Of a DNA stretch of 64,000 nucleotides, positions 33,166 to 42,733 are shown one piece after another. Below the pieces are notes generated by a model. It searched no databases and was not told the DNA's origin. It saw only the letters and a list, made by a program, of their open reading frames with translations. The stretch is from assembly GCF_000189275.1 (NCBI RefSeq), contig NZ_AEVT01000031.1, positions 1 to 64,000 on the forward strand, read 5' to 3'. Position numbers and translations under genes: made by a program. The stretch's first letter is position 1; each line of letters opens with the position of its first letter. Source of the DNA: Vibrio sinaloensis DSM 21326. GTDB taxonomy: Bacteria; Pseudomonadota; Gammaproteobacteria; Enterobacterales; Vibrionaceae.

Positions 33166-34827
33166 ATGTTCTGTATTCAATGTGAACAGACAATTCAAAC
33201 CCCTACCGTGAAAGGTTGTTCATTTGCCCAAGGCATGTGTGGCAAAACATCTGAGGTTTCAGACTTACAAGACGTTCTGGTTTATACCCTGCAAGGCGTA
33301 TCCTACTGGGCAACCCAAGCGGTCAAATTCGACATTATCGACAACGAAATCAATCAGTGGGCACCAAGAGCGTTTTTCTCAACACTGACCAATGTTAACT
33401 TTGACCCAGAGCGTATTCTTGAGCTGTCAGCACAAGCCGCTCAGTTCAAAGCTCGCCTAAAAGAGCAAGTAGTTGCTGCAGCCAAATTATCCGATATCAA
33501 GCTGGATACGCCACCTGTGGTTGCTGATTTTGAACTGCCAGCCAGCGCCGAAGCCATCTTAGCCTTTGCGCCTCAAGTTGCTGTCAACCGTGGCTACGAA
33601 ACGATTAGCGAAGATGTAATTGGCTTGCGCCTACTCTGCCTTTACGGTCTGAAAGGGGCAGCGGCTTACATGGAGCACGCCCGCGTACTTGAGCAAACCT
33701 CAGACGACATTTACGCTGAGTATCACCAAATAATGGGCTGGCTCGGCACCGATCCACAAGATCTGAATGCCCTACTTGAGTGTTCGATGCAGATTGGTCT
33801 AATGAACTACAAAGTCATGGAGATGCTTGATCACGGAGAAACCGCCACATTCGGTCACCCAGAGCCAACAGCGGTTAACGTGAAAACGGTCAAAGGTAAA
33901 GCCATCTTAGTTTCAGGGCATGACCTGCACGATTTGGAGAAAATTCTCCAGCAAACCCAGGGCAAAGGCATCAATGTTTACACCAATGGTGAAATGCTAC
34001 CGGCTCACGGCTATCCAGAGCTAAACAAGTACCCTCACTTAGTCGGTAACTACGGCAGCGCTTGGCAAAATCAACAAAAAGAGTTTGCTAACTTCCCTGG
34101 CGCTATCGTCATGACCTCTAACTGTTTACTTAACCCAAATGTGGGTCAATACGCAGACCGCTTATTTACCCGTAGCATCGTCGGCTGGCCTGGTGTCGCA
34201 CATATTGAAGGCGATGATTTCAGTCAAGTTATTGAATGTGCCCTAGCGCAAGATGGCTTCCAACACGATGAAATTGAACAGATGATTACCGTCGGGTTTG
34301 GCCGCAATGCGCTTATGCAAGCGGCCCCAGCTGTAGTAGAAGAAGTGAAAGCAGGCAACATTAAACACTTCTTCTTAGTTGGTGGCTGTGACGGCGACAA
34401 ATCTGAACGCAGCTATTACACAGACTTCACTGCTCAAGCGCCAGAAGACAGCGTAATCCTAACCCTAGCTTGTGGTAAGTTCCGCTTCAACAAAAACCAG
34501 TTTGGTGACATCAATGGTATCCCGCGCCTACTCGATGTTGGCCAATGTAACGATGCGTATTCTGCCATTCAGCTTGCTCTGGCACTGTCGAAAGAATTTG
34601 ATTGCGACATTAATGAACTGCCACTTACTCTGGTTCTTTCATGGTTCGAGCAAAAAGCCATCGTCATATTGTTAACTCTGTTCGCTCTCGGTGTTAAAGG
34701 CATCTACACGGGTCCAACTGCGCCTGCTTTCTTGACGGATAACCTGCTTGCCACTATCCAAGAGAAGTTTGATATGCGCTCAATTGGTAACGTAGAAGAC
34801 GATCTAAAAACTATCCTAGCCGCCTAA
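33166..34827 (+). CDS. hcp: Hybrid cluster protein (hydroxylamine / NO reductase)
   Basis: 553 residues. N-terminal Cys3, Cys6, Cys18 and Cys25 ([17 protein letters not shown]) match the E. coli-type [2Fe-2S] motif; later [24 protein letters not shown] and [10 protein letters not shown] supply ligands of the hybrid Fe-S-O cluster. Hcp reduces NO to N2O at low concentration and has hydroxylamine reductase activity in vitro; it also takes part in protein S-nitrosylation. Hcr, its NADH-dependent reductase, is encoded next. Expression probably depends on sigma-54 and NorR, from the promoter above. Confidence 0.95.
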   Translation: MFCIQCEQTIQTPTVKGCSFAQGMCGKTSEVSDLQDVLVYTLQGVSYWATQAVKFDIIDNEINQWAPRAFFSTLTNVNFDPERILELSAQAAQFKARLKEQVVAAAKLSDIKLDTPPVVADFELPASAEAILAFAPQVAVNRGYETISEDVIGLRLLCLYGLKGAAAYMEHARVLEQTSDDIYAEYHQIMGWLGTDPQDLNALLECSMQIGLMNYKVMEMLDHGETATFGHPEPTAVNVKTVKGKAILVSGHDLHDLEKILQQTQGKGINVYTNGEMLPAHGYPELNKYPHLVGNYGSAWQNQQKEFANFPGAIVMTSNCLLNPNVGQYADRLFTRSIVGWPGVAHIEGDDFSQVIECALAQDGFQHDEIEQMITVGFGRNALMQAAPAVVEEVKAGNIKHFFLVGGCDGDKSERSYYTDFTAQAPEDSVILTLACGKFRFNKNQFGDINGIPRLLDVGQCNDAYSAIQLALALSKEFDCDINELPLTLVLSWFEQKAIVILLTLFALGVKGIYTGPTAPAFLTDNLLATIQEKFDMRSIGNVEDDLKTILAA

Positions 34828-34841
34828 CCCTACACTGCTCA

Positions 34842-34886
34842 CGCCCAATACTTGCCTGCTCCTAGCTTAAGTATTGGGCGCTTTTC
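34842..34886 (+). terminator. Terminator/attenuator between hcp and hcr
   Basis: CGCCCAATACTT (34842-34853) and AAGTATTGGGCG (34869-34880) form a perfect 12-bp stem with a 15-nt loop, followed by CTTTTC. It ends only about 16 bases before the hcr ATG, so hcr is either partly attenuated or read through. Confidence 0.75.
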
Positions 34887-34901
34887 TATAAGAGAGTTAC
34901 C

Positions 34902-35939
34902 ATGTTTATTGAATGGCAAAACAATCAAGCAGCAACCATGCGTTGCAAAGATAAATGGCCCGAGACAGACGACGCTGTCAGTATCATCCTTGAGCCCAGT
35001 GATGGAAACAGAATTCAATTCAACGGATTCAAACCTGGTCAGTTCGTCTCTTTGGGAATCAAAATCGACGAAAAAGTCGAGTACCGCGCTTACTCTATCG
35101 CCTCAATGCCTGGTGAAGAGCATATTAAGCTGACTATCAAACGCGTCGAAGGTGGTCTTGTCTCCAACTACCTGCTCGATCAACTGTGCATTGGCGATCA
35201 AGTCAGCGTTCTCGCACCAACCGGTCCATTTAACAGCGTAGATTGTCCACCTCAAGATAAAGTCGTCATGCTCAGCGCTGGCTGTGGTATTACTCCTGTC
35301 ATGTCGATGAGCAAAACTTGGTTAGCAGAACAAACCGAACTGGACATCGTGTTTGTCCATATGGCGAAAAGCGCCGCTCAAACCATCTACTTTGATGAAT
35401 TGGAGACAATGGATGCAAAACACGAACACTTTCATTTGAAGCTGCTACTCAAAGACAATAGCGGAACACGTCATCCCCAGGGGCGGCTCGATCTTGAGTG
35501 GCTAAAAACTCTTTGCCCAGATATTGCGCAAAGAACCGTGTACTTGTGTGGACCAACGCAATTTATGCAAGACATGGAAAGAAATGCCGCACAGCTTGGG
35601 GGAGAGAGCAGCCAATTTCACCAAGAGAGCTTCACGCCGATTGAATCGCATCAAACGGAGCCTTCAAATGGCGGCGTAGTGCAAGTTGACGTCCCTGCTT
35701 TTGGCGTATCCACTCAAGTTGACCAAGGTGCAACACTGGCTGATGTGCTTGAGGGAAATGGGGTTCCGATCATTATCGCCTGTCGCAGTGGTATGTGCGG
35801 TTCATGCAAATGTAAAGTCACTAAAGGGGAAGTGTCTCGTTCCAGCACCGAGACACTATCTGAGCAAGATATCGCCAACGGTTACACACTCGCCTGCTCT
35901 AGCCAGCTTCAAAGCGATGTAGAGATAGAACTGGGCTAA
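34902..35939 (+). CDS. hcr: NADH oxidoreductase for Hcp
   Basis: 345 residues in three domains: FAD-binding (RAYSIASMPGEEHIKLTIKR), NAD-binding (MLSAGCGITPVMSM) and a C-terminal plant-type [2Fe-2S] ferredoxin domain with Cys294, Cys299, Cys302 and Cys332 (CRSGMCGSCKC, ACSS). It passes electrons from NADH to Hcp. AGAGAG lies before the ATG, in the shadow of the intergenic hairpin. The domain order matches E. coli Hcr. Confidence 0.93.
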   Translation: MFIEWQNNQAATMRCKDKWPETDDAVSIILEPSDGNRIQFNGFKPGQFVSLGIKIDEKVEYRAYSIASMPGEEHIKLTIKRVEGGLVSNYLLDQLCIGDQVSVLAPTGPFNSVDCPPQDKVVMLSAGCGITPVMSMSKTWLAEQTELDIVFVHMAKSAAQTIYFDELETMDAKHEHFHLKLLLKDNSGTRHPQGRLDLEWLKTLCPDIAQRTVYLCGPTQFMQDMERNAAQLGGESSQFHQESFTPIESHQTEPSNGGVVQVDVPAFGVSTQVDQGATLADVLEGNGVPIIIACRSGMCGSCKCKVTKGEVSRSSTETLSEQDIANGYTLACSSQLQSDVEIELG

Positions 35940-35995
35940 ACACAGCGAAAGCAAGTCTCAGGGCTGGCTTCCAATTGCAACTTATCTATGCGTTA

Positions 35996-36037
35996 AAGAT
36001 GCGGTTAACGGCTTCTCTTGCCGCTTTCCGCATTCTT
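35996..36037 (+). terminator. Branched hairpin after hcr
   Basis: AAGATGCGG and CCGCATTCTT pair with one bulge, and an inner CGGC/GCCG stem closes a 7-nt loop. No clean U tract follows, so termination is possible but not certain. Confidence 0.5.
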
Positions 36038-36118
36038 CACTCTTGTTCAAACATCTGATGTGATCGTCTTTCTATTTTGCTTAGTATGAATAATGCGGCT
36101 AACGAAAAGGACAGCACG

Positions 36119-36658
36119 ATGAAAACAACATGGCTAGTGATGACGCTGATCAGTGTGGTGAGTTTTGCAGCCCTTGGTCGCCAATGCCCAGAGATTTTGC
36201 AATCGACGCAGCGACTTCTCAATACCGATCAAAGCGTAGACCTGTGCCAAGAGTTCAAGGGAAAGACCTTGCTCGTCGTGAATACCGCCAGCCAATGCGG
36301 CTTTACTTCGCAATACACTCAACTTGAGCAGCTACATCAGGCGTACCAACAACAAGGCTTTAGTGTTGTCGGCTTTCCTTCCAATGACTTCAAACAAGAT
36401 AGAGGCAGCGAAGCCCAATCAGCTAAAGTATGTTACTTGGATTACGGCGTGACTTTTCCCATGATGGCTCGAAGCCAAATTAAAGGCAGTCAGGCCAATC
36501 CTGTTTTTGCTCAGATCAGCCAACAAGCCGGTGTCGAGCCACGATGGAACTTCTACAAGTATCTGATTAACCGAGAAGGGCAAGTGGTGGCTACCTTTCC
36601 CAGTTCTACCTCTCCAATGAGCACAACCTTGACCCAAGCGATTGAAAAACACCTTTAA
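36119..36658 (+). CDS. Glutathione-peroxidase-family protein, exported
   Basis: 179 residues from the ATG at 36119 (AAAGGA upstream; the longer frame to 36077 is unlikely). The N terminus MKTTWLVMTLISVVSFAALG looks like a signal peptide, so it is probably periplasmic. Peroxidatic Cys60 (NTASQCGFTSQY), Trp143-Asn144 (RWNFYKYLI) and a likely resolving Cys105 are present. The tetrad Gln of classic enzymes is Asp90 in FPSNDF. As a Cys-type GPx it would reduce peroxides using thioredoxin-like donors. Its stop codon overlaps the stop of the convergent ABC gene by two bases. Confidence 0.85.
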   Translation: MKTTWLVMTLISVVSFAALGRQCPEILQSTQRLLNTDQSVDLCQEFKGKTLLVVNTASQCGFTSQYTQLEQLHQAYQQQGFSVVGFPSNDFKQDRGSEAQSAKVCYLDYGVTFPMMARSQIKGSQANPVFAQISQQAGVEPRWNFYKYLINREGQVVATFPSSTSPMSTTLTQAIEKHL

Positions 36659-38469
36659 CGCACTAGATGCTTAAACTGTAACTCGACTAACCTTTGGTAT
36701 AGGTCACAGCTTTGCATCAATTCAAGGTGAGTACCAATATCGACCAGTTGACCGTGTTCTAATACTGCGATTTGATCCGCGTGTTGGATGGTGGAAAGTC
36801 GATGGGCGATAATGATGGTTGTTCTGCCTTGCATCAGTTGGTCAAGCGCTTGTTGTACATGGTGTTCGCTTTCGCTGTCCAAGGCGCTGGTTGCTTCATC
36901 CAACAACAATATCGCTGGATCCTTTAATATCGCCCGTGCAATGGCGATGCGTTGCTTTTGGCCTCCTGAAAGACGTACACCACGCTCCCCTAAGAAACTC
37001 TGATACCCTTCTGGCAAGTTAACAATGAAGTCATGAGCGTGCGCTTTTTTCGCCGCCTCAATGACTTGTTCATCGGTCGCGTTGGGGTTGCCATAGCGAA
37101 TGTTGTGCATTACGTCATTGCTAAACAGGGCTGGCTGCTGAGGCACTAATGCCATCTGCTGACGCAACTGGCTGGGCTCGCAATCGCGTAAATCGATGCC
37201 ACCAATACGCACTGTTCCGTGCTGAGGGTCGTAGAAACGCTGTAGCAACTCGAATAAGGTAGTTTTGCCGGCACCGGAAGGACCAACCAACGCCAGCACT
37301 TTCCCTTCTTGTACCGATAGGTTAAGTCCTTCAATCGCTGCACTGTCGGGACGTGACGGATAATGAAAAGTCACTTGGTCGAACTGCACATCGCTAGCCA
37401 CTTGATCGAAACTATCGATAGGCTGCTCTGGCGCAGTAATATCGCTCTTCACCTGCAAAATCTCGATTAAGCGCTCTGTTGCCCCTGCGGCGCGTTGCAA
37501 TTCACCAAGCACTTCCGATATTGTCGCCACCGACGACGCAACCATAATGGCATAAAAGACAAACGCACCTAGGTCTCCTGCCGACATTGTACCTTGAATG
37601 ACATCACTGCCTCCCACCCATAACATGCCTGCAATCGCACTAAACACAATCACAATTACGCCAGAAATCAGAATGGCACGTTGCTTTACCCGCCGACGGC
37701 CAATGTCATATGCACGCTCCACTTCTACGGCAAAGGCTTGTTTTTCCTGAGGCTCGTAACTGTAACTTTGTACGGTTTTAATATGTTCGATCGCTTCACC
37801 TGCGTAGCTACCGACATCGGCCATGGAGTCTTGGCTCTGACGCGATAACGCCCGAACACGTCGGCCATAGAAAAGTATCGGAACCAGAACAAAAGGCACA
37901 GAGGCAAGCACAATCAGCGTCAACTTCACGTTCGTCGCAAACAACATCACAATCGCGCCAATACACATCAACGCGCTGCGCATCGCCATGGAAAATGACG
38001 AGCCAATAATGCTTTGCAACAAGGTGGTATCGGTGGTGATACGCGACATGATGTCACCACTGCCGTTGGTCTCAAAGTAACTTGGGTGAAGCCGAATAAT
38101 GTGGTTAAACACCGCGAGGCGAATATCCGCACTGACTCTTTCGCCAACCGACGACACCAAGTAAAAACGAAAGAATGTACCAATCGATATCAAAACCGTA
38201 ATCAACAAAATAAACTGGATCGCACTGCCAAGCTCTGCGGTTGACTGCTGGGCGAAGCCTTCATCTATGAGTATTCTCACGCCGTAACCAACCGACAAGG
38301 TTAATGATGCGGTGAAAATCAATGCTAGCAATGCTGCTGAGACTTTCAGCTTATAGGGGCGAATGAAAGCGGTCAGCTCAAGCAAGATGGCTAAGTTCTT
38401 GGATTTATCTTGCGCTGGCTTTTGGCTCGATGATACCGACATAGAGCTGGTGTTTGATTGCACGGACAT
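36655..38469 (-). CDS. MsbA-like ABC exporter (fused membrane and ATPase domains)
   Basis: 604-residue half transporter: type I exporter membrane domain with six helices (about 25-320) and an ATPase domain (about 355-600). ATPase motifs are GPSGAGKTTLFELL, signature LSGGQKQRIAIARA, Walker B ILLLDEATSALD and the switch His in IIAHRLSTI. It would work as a homodimer and export lipids, drugs or peptides; MsbA itself is normally encoded with lpxK, which is absent, so this is a paralogue. N-terminal 25 residues are Ser-rich and polar. Confidence 0.9.
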   Translation of the reverse strand: MSVQSNTSSMSVSSSQKPAQDKSKNLAILLELTAFIRPYKLKVSAALLALIFTASLTLSVGYGVRILIDEGFAQQSTAELGSAIQFILLITVLISIGTFFRFYLVSSVGERVSADIRLAVFNHIIRLHPSYFETNGSGDIMSRITTDTTLLQSIIGSSFSMAMRSALMCIGAIVMLFATNVKLTLIVLASVPFVLVPILFYGRRVRALSRQSQDSMADVGSYAGEAIEHIKTVQSYSYEPQEKQAFAVEVERAYDIGRRRVKQRAILISGVIVIVFSAIAGMLWVGGSDVIQGTMSAGDLGAFVFYAIMVASSVATISEVLGELQRAAGATERLIEILQVKSDITAPEQPIDSFDQVASDVQFDQVTFHYPSRPDSAAIEGLNLSVQEGKVLALVGPSGAGKTTLFELLQRFYDPQHGTVRIGGIDLRDCEPSQLRQQMALVPQQPALFSNDVMHNIRYGNPNATDEQVIEAAKKAHAHDFIVNLPEGYQSFLGERGVRLSGGQKQRIAIARAILKDPAILLLDEATSALDSESEHHVQQALDQLMQGRTTIIIAHRLSTIQHADQIAVLEHGQLVDIGTHLELMQSCDLYQRLVELQFKHLVR

Positions 38470-38626
38470 GTGACCTTATGGTTCTTGATAGGCTTAGTCA
38501 GCTTACCACCAGCTCGGATTGGCAGACAGTTTTTACGCACGCTTCTGATACATAACCCAACAATTCCCGCGGTTTACATCACTCAATGTTGGCGTATGAT
38601 AGCGAGCCTATCAGGCCAGATTGAGA

Positions 38627-39532
38627 ATGACCATGCCATCATCCGCTACCACCACGATCCCTGTCGGGGTTCGCTTTATGTTGCTTTCCGCATTGGGCTT
38701 TGCACTGATGTCAGCGTGCGTCAAATACGTAAGTGAACATGGCATACCGGTGTTTGAAATCGTAGCCGCCCGAGCCTTGGTCTCTCTTATCATCAGTTAC
38801 CTAGACATCAAACGTAAACGTTTGTCGGTGTGGGGCAACAACAAGCCTTTACTCATGCTACGCGGCTCTGTCGGTACCGTGGCATTAATGTGCGTCTACT
38901 ATTCGGTCACGACACTGCCACTCGCCGAAGCGACCATCTTGCAATACGTACATCCTGTTTTTACTGCTTTGCTCGGTGTACTGTTCTTAAAGGAGCGCAT
39001 TCAAGGTGCGACTATGATCTGCATTGCTTTGTGTCTAGCCGGCCTTGGGCTCATGGTGCAACCAAGCATGGCACAAGGTTCTGGTCATGAATTGCCGTTA
39101 TTCAGTGTCATGATGGCGCTGCTCGGCGCCTTGGGTAGCTCTATCGCCTACGTAGTGGTAAGAAAACTTAGCCAGACCGAAGACAGCTCGGTGATCATCT
39201 TTTACTTCCCACTAGTGGCACTGCCAACGTCGGTATTTTTGATGTGGCAAGATTTCGTCATGCCTAGCCTTTATCTCACTTTGATGCTGGTGTTGGTAGG
39301 GGTGTTTACGCAAATTGGACAATATGGCTTAACCAAAGCCATGCAAACCCAAGCTGCGGGTAAGGCTTCGGCATACTCTTACGTTCAGATTGTTTTCTCT
39401 ACCCTCATTGGCGTTTGGATATTCAATGAAATTCCATCTATTTGGACTTATTTAGGCGGCGGTCTTATTGTAACGGGCGCACTGATCAACGTATTTGGCA
39501 AGAAACTGATCCCTAGTAAACGACCGGCTTAA
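38627..39532 (+). CDS. EamA/DMT-family transporter
   Basis: About 301 residues with ten predicted helices and two EamA repeats (LSALGFALMSACVKYV... and LLGALGSSIAYVVVRKL...). The frame opens at a TTG at 38621; ATG codons at 38627 and 38633 are both possible starts. DMT exporters move amino acids, nucleotides or other metabolites outward; substrate not deducible. It diverges from the ABC exporter with a 157-bp gap. Confidence 0.87.
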   Translation: MTMPSSATTTIPVGVRFMLLSALGFALMSACVKYVSEHGIPVFEIVAARALVSLIISYLDIKRKRLSVWGNNKPLLMLRGSVGTVALMCVYYSVTTLPLAEATILQYVHPVFTALLGVLFLKERIQGATMICIALCLAGLGLMVQPSMAQGSGHELPLFSVMMALLGALGSSIAYVVVRKLSQTEDSSVIIFYFPLVALPTSVFLMWQDFVMPSLYLTLMLVLVGVFTQIGQYGLTKAMQTQAAGKASAYSYVQIVFSTLIGVWIFNEIPSIWTYLGGGLIVTGALINVFGKKLIPSKRPA

Positions 39533-39659
39533 TGTGCGGCTTGGGCTGGCGATACTCTTAGACCTCACAATACCAGCGTGTTTTTGTCCACAAAAATGCG
39601 CTGCTGCGTCGATTTATGGCAAACTGATCAACTATTGATAGATGCAATAAATAAAGCTC

Positions 39660-40613
39660 ATGGAAGAGTATCAGCAGCAAATTGCGCAGCTTGAAGAAAA
39701 AGTTGCTCAGTTAGAACGTGAAAAACAGCGCTTAGAAGAAAAGCTCAACGCTGCTCTCGATGGCACAGGATTGTGCTTATGGGAGCAAGACGTCCCAACT
39801 GGCAAGCTCAGAATTTTCAACATGGAGTGGGGAAAGATGCTTGGCTACCAACCACATGAGTTGGAAGCCACGGTCGATGTATGGAAAAGTAAGCTTCACC
39901 CTGAAGATTATGATCTGGCCGTAGGTGCATTTGAAGCGCATTTAAATGGTGACGCAGATACCTATCAAGTGGTTCATCGAATGATGCACAAAGATGGTAG
40001 CCACAGTTGGGTGTCCGATAGAGGTAGAATCATTGAATATGATCACCAAGGTCAGCCACTTCGCATTATGGGTACCCACATCGATATCACTAACGAAAAG
40101 CGTTACGAACAAGAGCTGGCAAAGCTAGCCAATGAAGACCCCCTCACCGGATTGTTCAATCGCCAAGCGCTAAAAAATCACTTTGAGGCCTACTCGAAAC
40201 AGAACGGCCAGCAACGCTCTGCACTGATGTTTATCGACCTCGATGACTTTAAACAGGTCAACGATCATCTCGGCCATAAAGCGGGCGATTTAGTCTTAAT
40301 TGAAGTCGCCAACTGGTTGCGCCAATATGCCCCGCCCTCAGCATTCATCGCTCGACTGGGTGGCGATGAGTTTGTCATTCTTGCTAGCGAACAACCCCAA
40401 GATGAACTCAACCGCTTCGCAGACCACCTTCTCAGTCAAGCATCGCAACCCATCCTGCTGGATAATGGGGAAGCAAAAATTGGGTTCAGTATTGGTATCT
40501 GCTATTTTCAATCATCTTTGCACCCATTTGAAGAACTGTATGTGGCCGCAGACAAAGCCATGTATCAGGTTAAGCAAACAGGTAAGAACGGTGTAGTCAG
40601 CATCACGATGTAA
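39660..40613 (+). CDS. PAS-GGDEF diguanylate cyclase
   Basis: 317 residues: an N-terminal coiled coil (about 1-30, Gln/Glu-rich heptads), one PAS_3-type domain (about 32-148, with WEQDVPTGKL, LHPEDYDLAVGAF and HIDITNEK) and a GGDEF domain (about 155-315). The catalytic GGDEF is intact at 234-238 and the metal Asp193 is in FIDLDDFKQVNDHLG. The inhibitory RxxD site five residues before GGDEF is absent (PPSA), so product inhibition at that site is not expected. No membrane segment: a soluble sensor. Confidence 0.9.
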   Translation: MEEYQQQIAQLEEKVAQLEREKQRLEEKLNAALDGTGLCLWEQDVPTGKLRIFNMEWGKMLGYQPHELEATVDVWKSKLHPEDYDLAVGAFEAHLNGDADTYQVVHRMMHKDGSHSWVSDRGRIIEYDHQGQPLRIMGTHIDITNEKRYEQELAKLANEDPLTGLFNRQALKNHFEAYSKQNGQQRSALMFIDLDDFKQVNDHLGHKAGDLVLIEVANWLRQYAPPSAFIARLGGDEFVILASEQPQDELNRFADHLLSQASQPILLDNGEAKIGFSIGICYFQSSLHPFEELYVAADKAMYQVKQTGKNGVVSITM

Positions 40614-40624
40614 CCGAAGATCAA

Positions 40625-41551
40625 TCAATGCGTGCGCTGTTTTAGGCGCACACCAGCTTTAGAGCCCATGGCCTTTGGTAACAGTGCGCAACCAATGTTA
40701 GCCACGATAATGATCATCAGCCCGAGCAACTGGCTAGCTTGATAACTCTCTTGATAAAACAGCACTTGCCACAAGGCGGTAAAAATCAGATTGGTGTAAA
40801 TTAAAGGGGCCAACTGCGAGTTAGATTGCGCCATTTTATACGCCTTTGAGCGAAACACTTGGGTATTAATGATCAACAACGCTAACGCTATTAAGGTTGC
40901 AATTAACAATCCGTCGCTGGCCGTTGACGTGTGGACAAGTTCAACTTGATTCCAAACGCTGAACATTAGAAATGGTACAAGCACTACCGCCGCAAACAAG
41001 AAGGTCCAAAAGTTTATTTCAAACGCATTTAAGCTGGTTTTACTGGCGCGATAGAGAGCCAATTGCGAGCCCGCATTAAACATACCCGCCGCTAAGCCGA
41101 CCAGCAGTTCAACCCTGAAGTTGACTCCCGATACGTCACCTGCCAATAAGACAACACCAACAAATGTCATCAACAGCCCGAGGATATTCAAGCGACTCAC
41201 TTTCACGGAAAAGATTAATTTTTCTAACAAAGGGATGAACATCGGACCCGTGCTAAATAACACCACGCTCTCAACCAGGCTGAGATGAGTAAGAGAGTAG
41301 ATAAAACACATCTGGCACAAGCCAATACATACTGCCCTTGCCCACAGAGGTTGCAGTAACTTTCTCTCTGGTAAACGCAGAGACTGACGAAATACAACCA
41401 CCAGCAACAGAGCCGCAGGCACAATAAAGCGAAGAAAACTCAGTAGACTGGCTTCCATATGTTGGCTAAGAAATTTGGAAAACAAGCCGGTTAATGACAA
41501 ACTGAATGTTGAAGACAACATAAACAAAACTGGGTACAACTGATTCGACAT
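40625..41551 (-). CDS. EamA/DMT-family transporter
   Basis: 308 residues, ten helices, two EamA repeats (LTGLFSKFLSQHMEASLLSFL and LAAGMFNAGSQLALYRAS). It diverges from a LysR gene at 41642 with a 90-bp spacer, a usual layout for an exporter controlled by its own LysR regulator. It converges on the GGDEF gene. Not closely similar to the other EamA gene at 38627 beyond family features. Confidence 0.87.
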   Translation of the reverse strand: MSNQLYPVLFMLSSTFSLSLTGLFSKFLSQHMEASLLSFLRFIVPAALLLVVVFRQSLRLPERKLLQPLWARAVCIGLCQMCFIYSLTHLSLVESVVLFSTGPMFIPLLEKLIFSVKVSRLNILGLLMTFVGVVLLAGDVSGVNFRVELLVGLAAGMFNAGSQLALYRASKTSLNAFEINFWTFLFAAVVLVPFLMFSVWNQVELVHTSTASDGLLIATLIALALLIINTQVFRSKAYKMAQSNSQLAPLIYTNLIFTALWQVLFYQESYQASQLLGLMIIIVANIGCALLPKAMGSKAGVRLKQRTH

Positions 41552-41641
41552 AACTCCTCCCGTATTGGCGCTAAGTCTAGGGGTAACCAGAAAAAATAAA
41601 AAACGCGTTATATTTACACCAACTGTAAGAAAAACTAACAG

Positions 41642-42529
41642 ATGAAAAACTACGCTCCACTCAAGTCTCTCTATTCATTTGTCGCCGTCGCCGAAACAGG
41701 CAGCATGACCGATGCCGCTAAAGCGCTGAACGTCAGCCATTCAGCCATTAGTCAGGCGATTAAATCTTTAGAGCATCAACTTGGGCAACCTCTGTTTCAG
41801 CGTGTAGGTAGAAACGTGGTGTTAAACGCCAATGGTCGCAAATACTACAAACAAGTCGCCCCTGCGCTTGAGCAGATCGTCAGCGCAACACAAGACATAA
41901 TAGGTGAGCAGCAAAGTCATCGATTAACTCTCAACATGGTCAACTCTTTGGCCATGCATTGGTGGATCCCTCGCGTAAATGAAATCAACCAATTTGCTCC
42001 GCAACTGGATATCCGGATCTCCACCTTAACTGGCAGCTTCGCAATGGAGTATGAAGGCGTTGATGTAGCAATCATTCATGGTAAAACCGACGACTGGCAG
42101 GATTACTATTGTGAACTACTCGCAGAAGACGAATTAGTTATGGTAGCCAGCCCTGAGCTTCTCCAAACGGGTGATTCGCCTAAAACACTGATGCAGCGTT
42201 ATCCCGCGATAATAGCAGCGAATGACAGACGCAAGCATGACTGGCAAGTCTGGTGTGAACACCATCAGCTACCCGTGCCAGACAGTGGACACAATTTGAG
42301 CTTTGCCGCTTCCGTTCAAGCTGTGCAAGCCAGCGTACGACGCTTGGGGGTATTCGTGACTCATAGACAATTTATCCGTGACGACGTCGCGCATGGACTA
42401 TTGGTTGAGGTCGGCGACAGCGTTCTTAACCCTCATCAGGACTTCTACTTTGCTTGTCCCAAAGAGAAACTCAAAAACGAACATGTGCTGACGCTAAGAA
42501 GTTGGCTTCGTAATGCCTTCTCCGCCTGA
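41642..42529 (+). CDS. LysR-family transcriptional regulator
   Basis: 295 residues with winged helix-turn-helix (SMTDAAKALNVSHSAISQAI at about 21-40) and LysR effector domain. The layout and MTDAAKALNVSHSAIS resemble GcvA/AmpR-type regulators. Probable regulator of the divergent EamA exporter. Effector unknown. Confidence 0.88.
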   Translation: MKNYAPLKSLYSFVAVAETGSMTDAAKALNVSHSAISQAIKSLEHQLGQPLFQRVGRNVVLNANGRKYYKQVAPALEQIVSATQDIIGEQQSHRLTLNMVNSLAMHWWIPRVNEINQFAPQLDIRISTLTGSFAMEYEGVDVAIIHGKTDDWQDYYCELLAEDELVMVASPELLQTGDSPKTLMQRYPAIIAANDRRKHDWQVWCEHHQLPVPDSGHNLSFAASVQAVQASVRRLGVFVTHRQFIRDDVAHGLLVEVGDSVLNPHQDFYFACPKEKLKNEHVLTLRSWLRNAFSA

Positions 42530-42733
42530 TGGTCAGCTTTGCCCATCGATAGGAAAAGGGCTGCTCACCGTTAGCCGTTGGTAAACATAAGGCTAGCTCA
42601 TCGGAAGCACCAATCCCCCCAACAAAATAACCACAATAAAATAGCAACAATTTTACTCATTCCACAGCACATCTCGGATTGCTTGGCTATCATTATGCAT
42701 ATGGTTTAATAAAATTAAAACGCAGGTGGCGCC

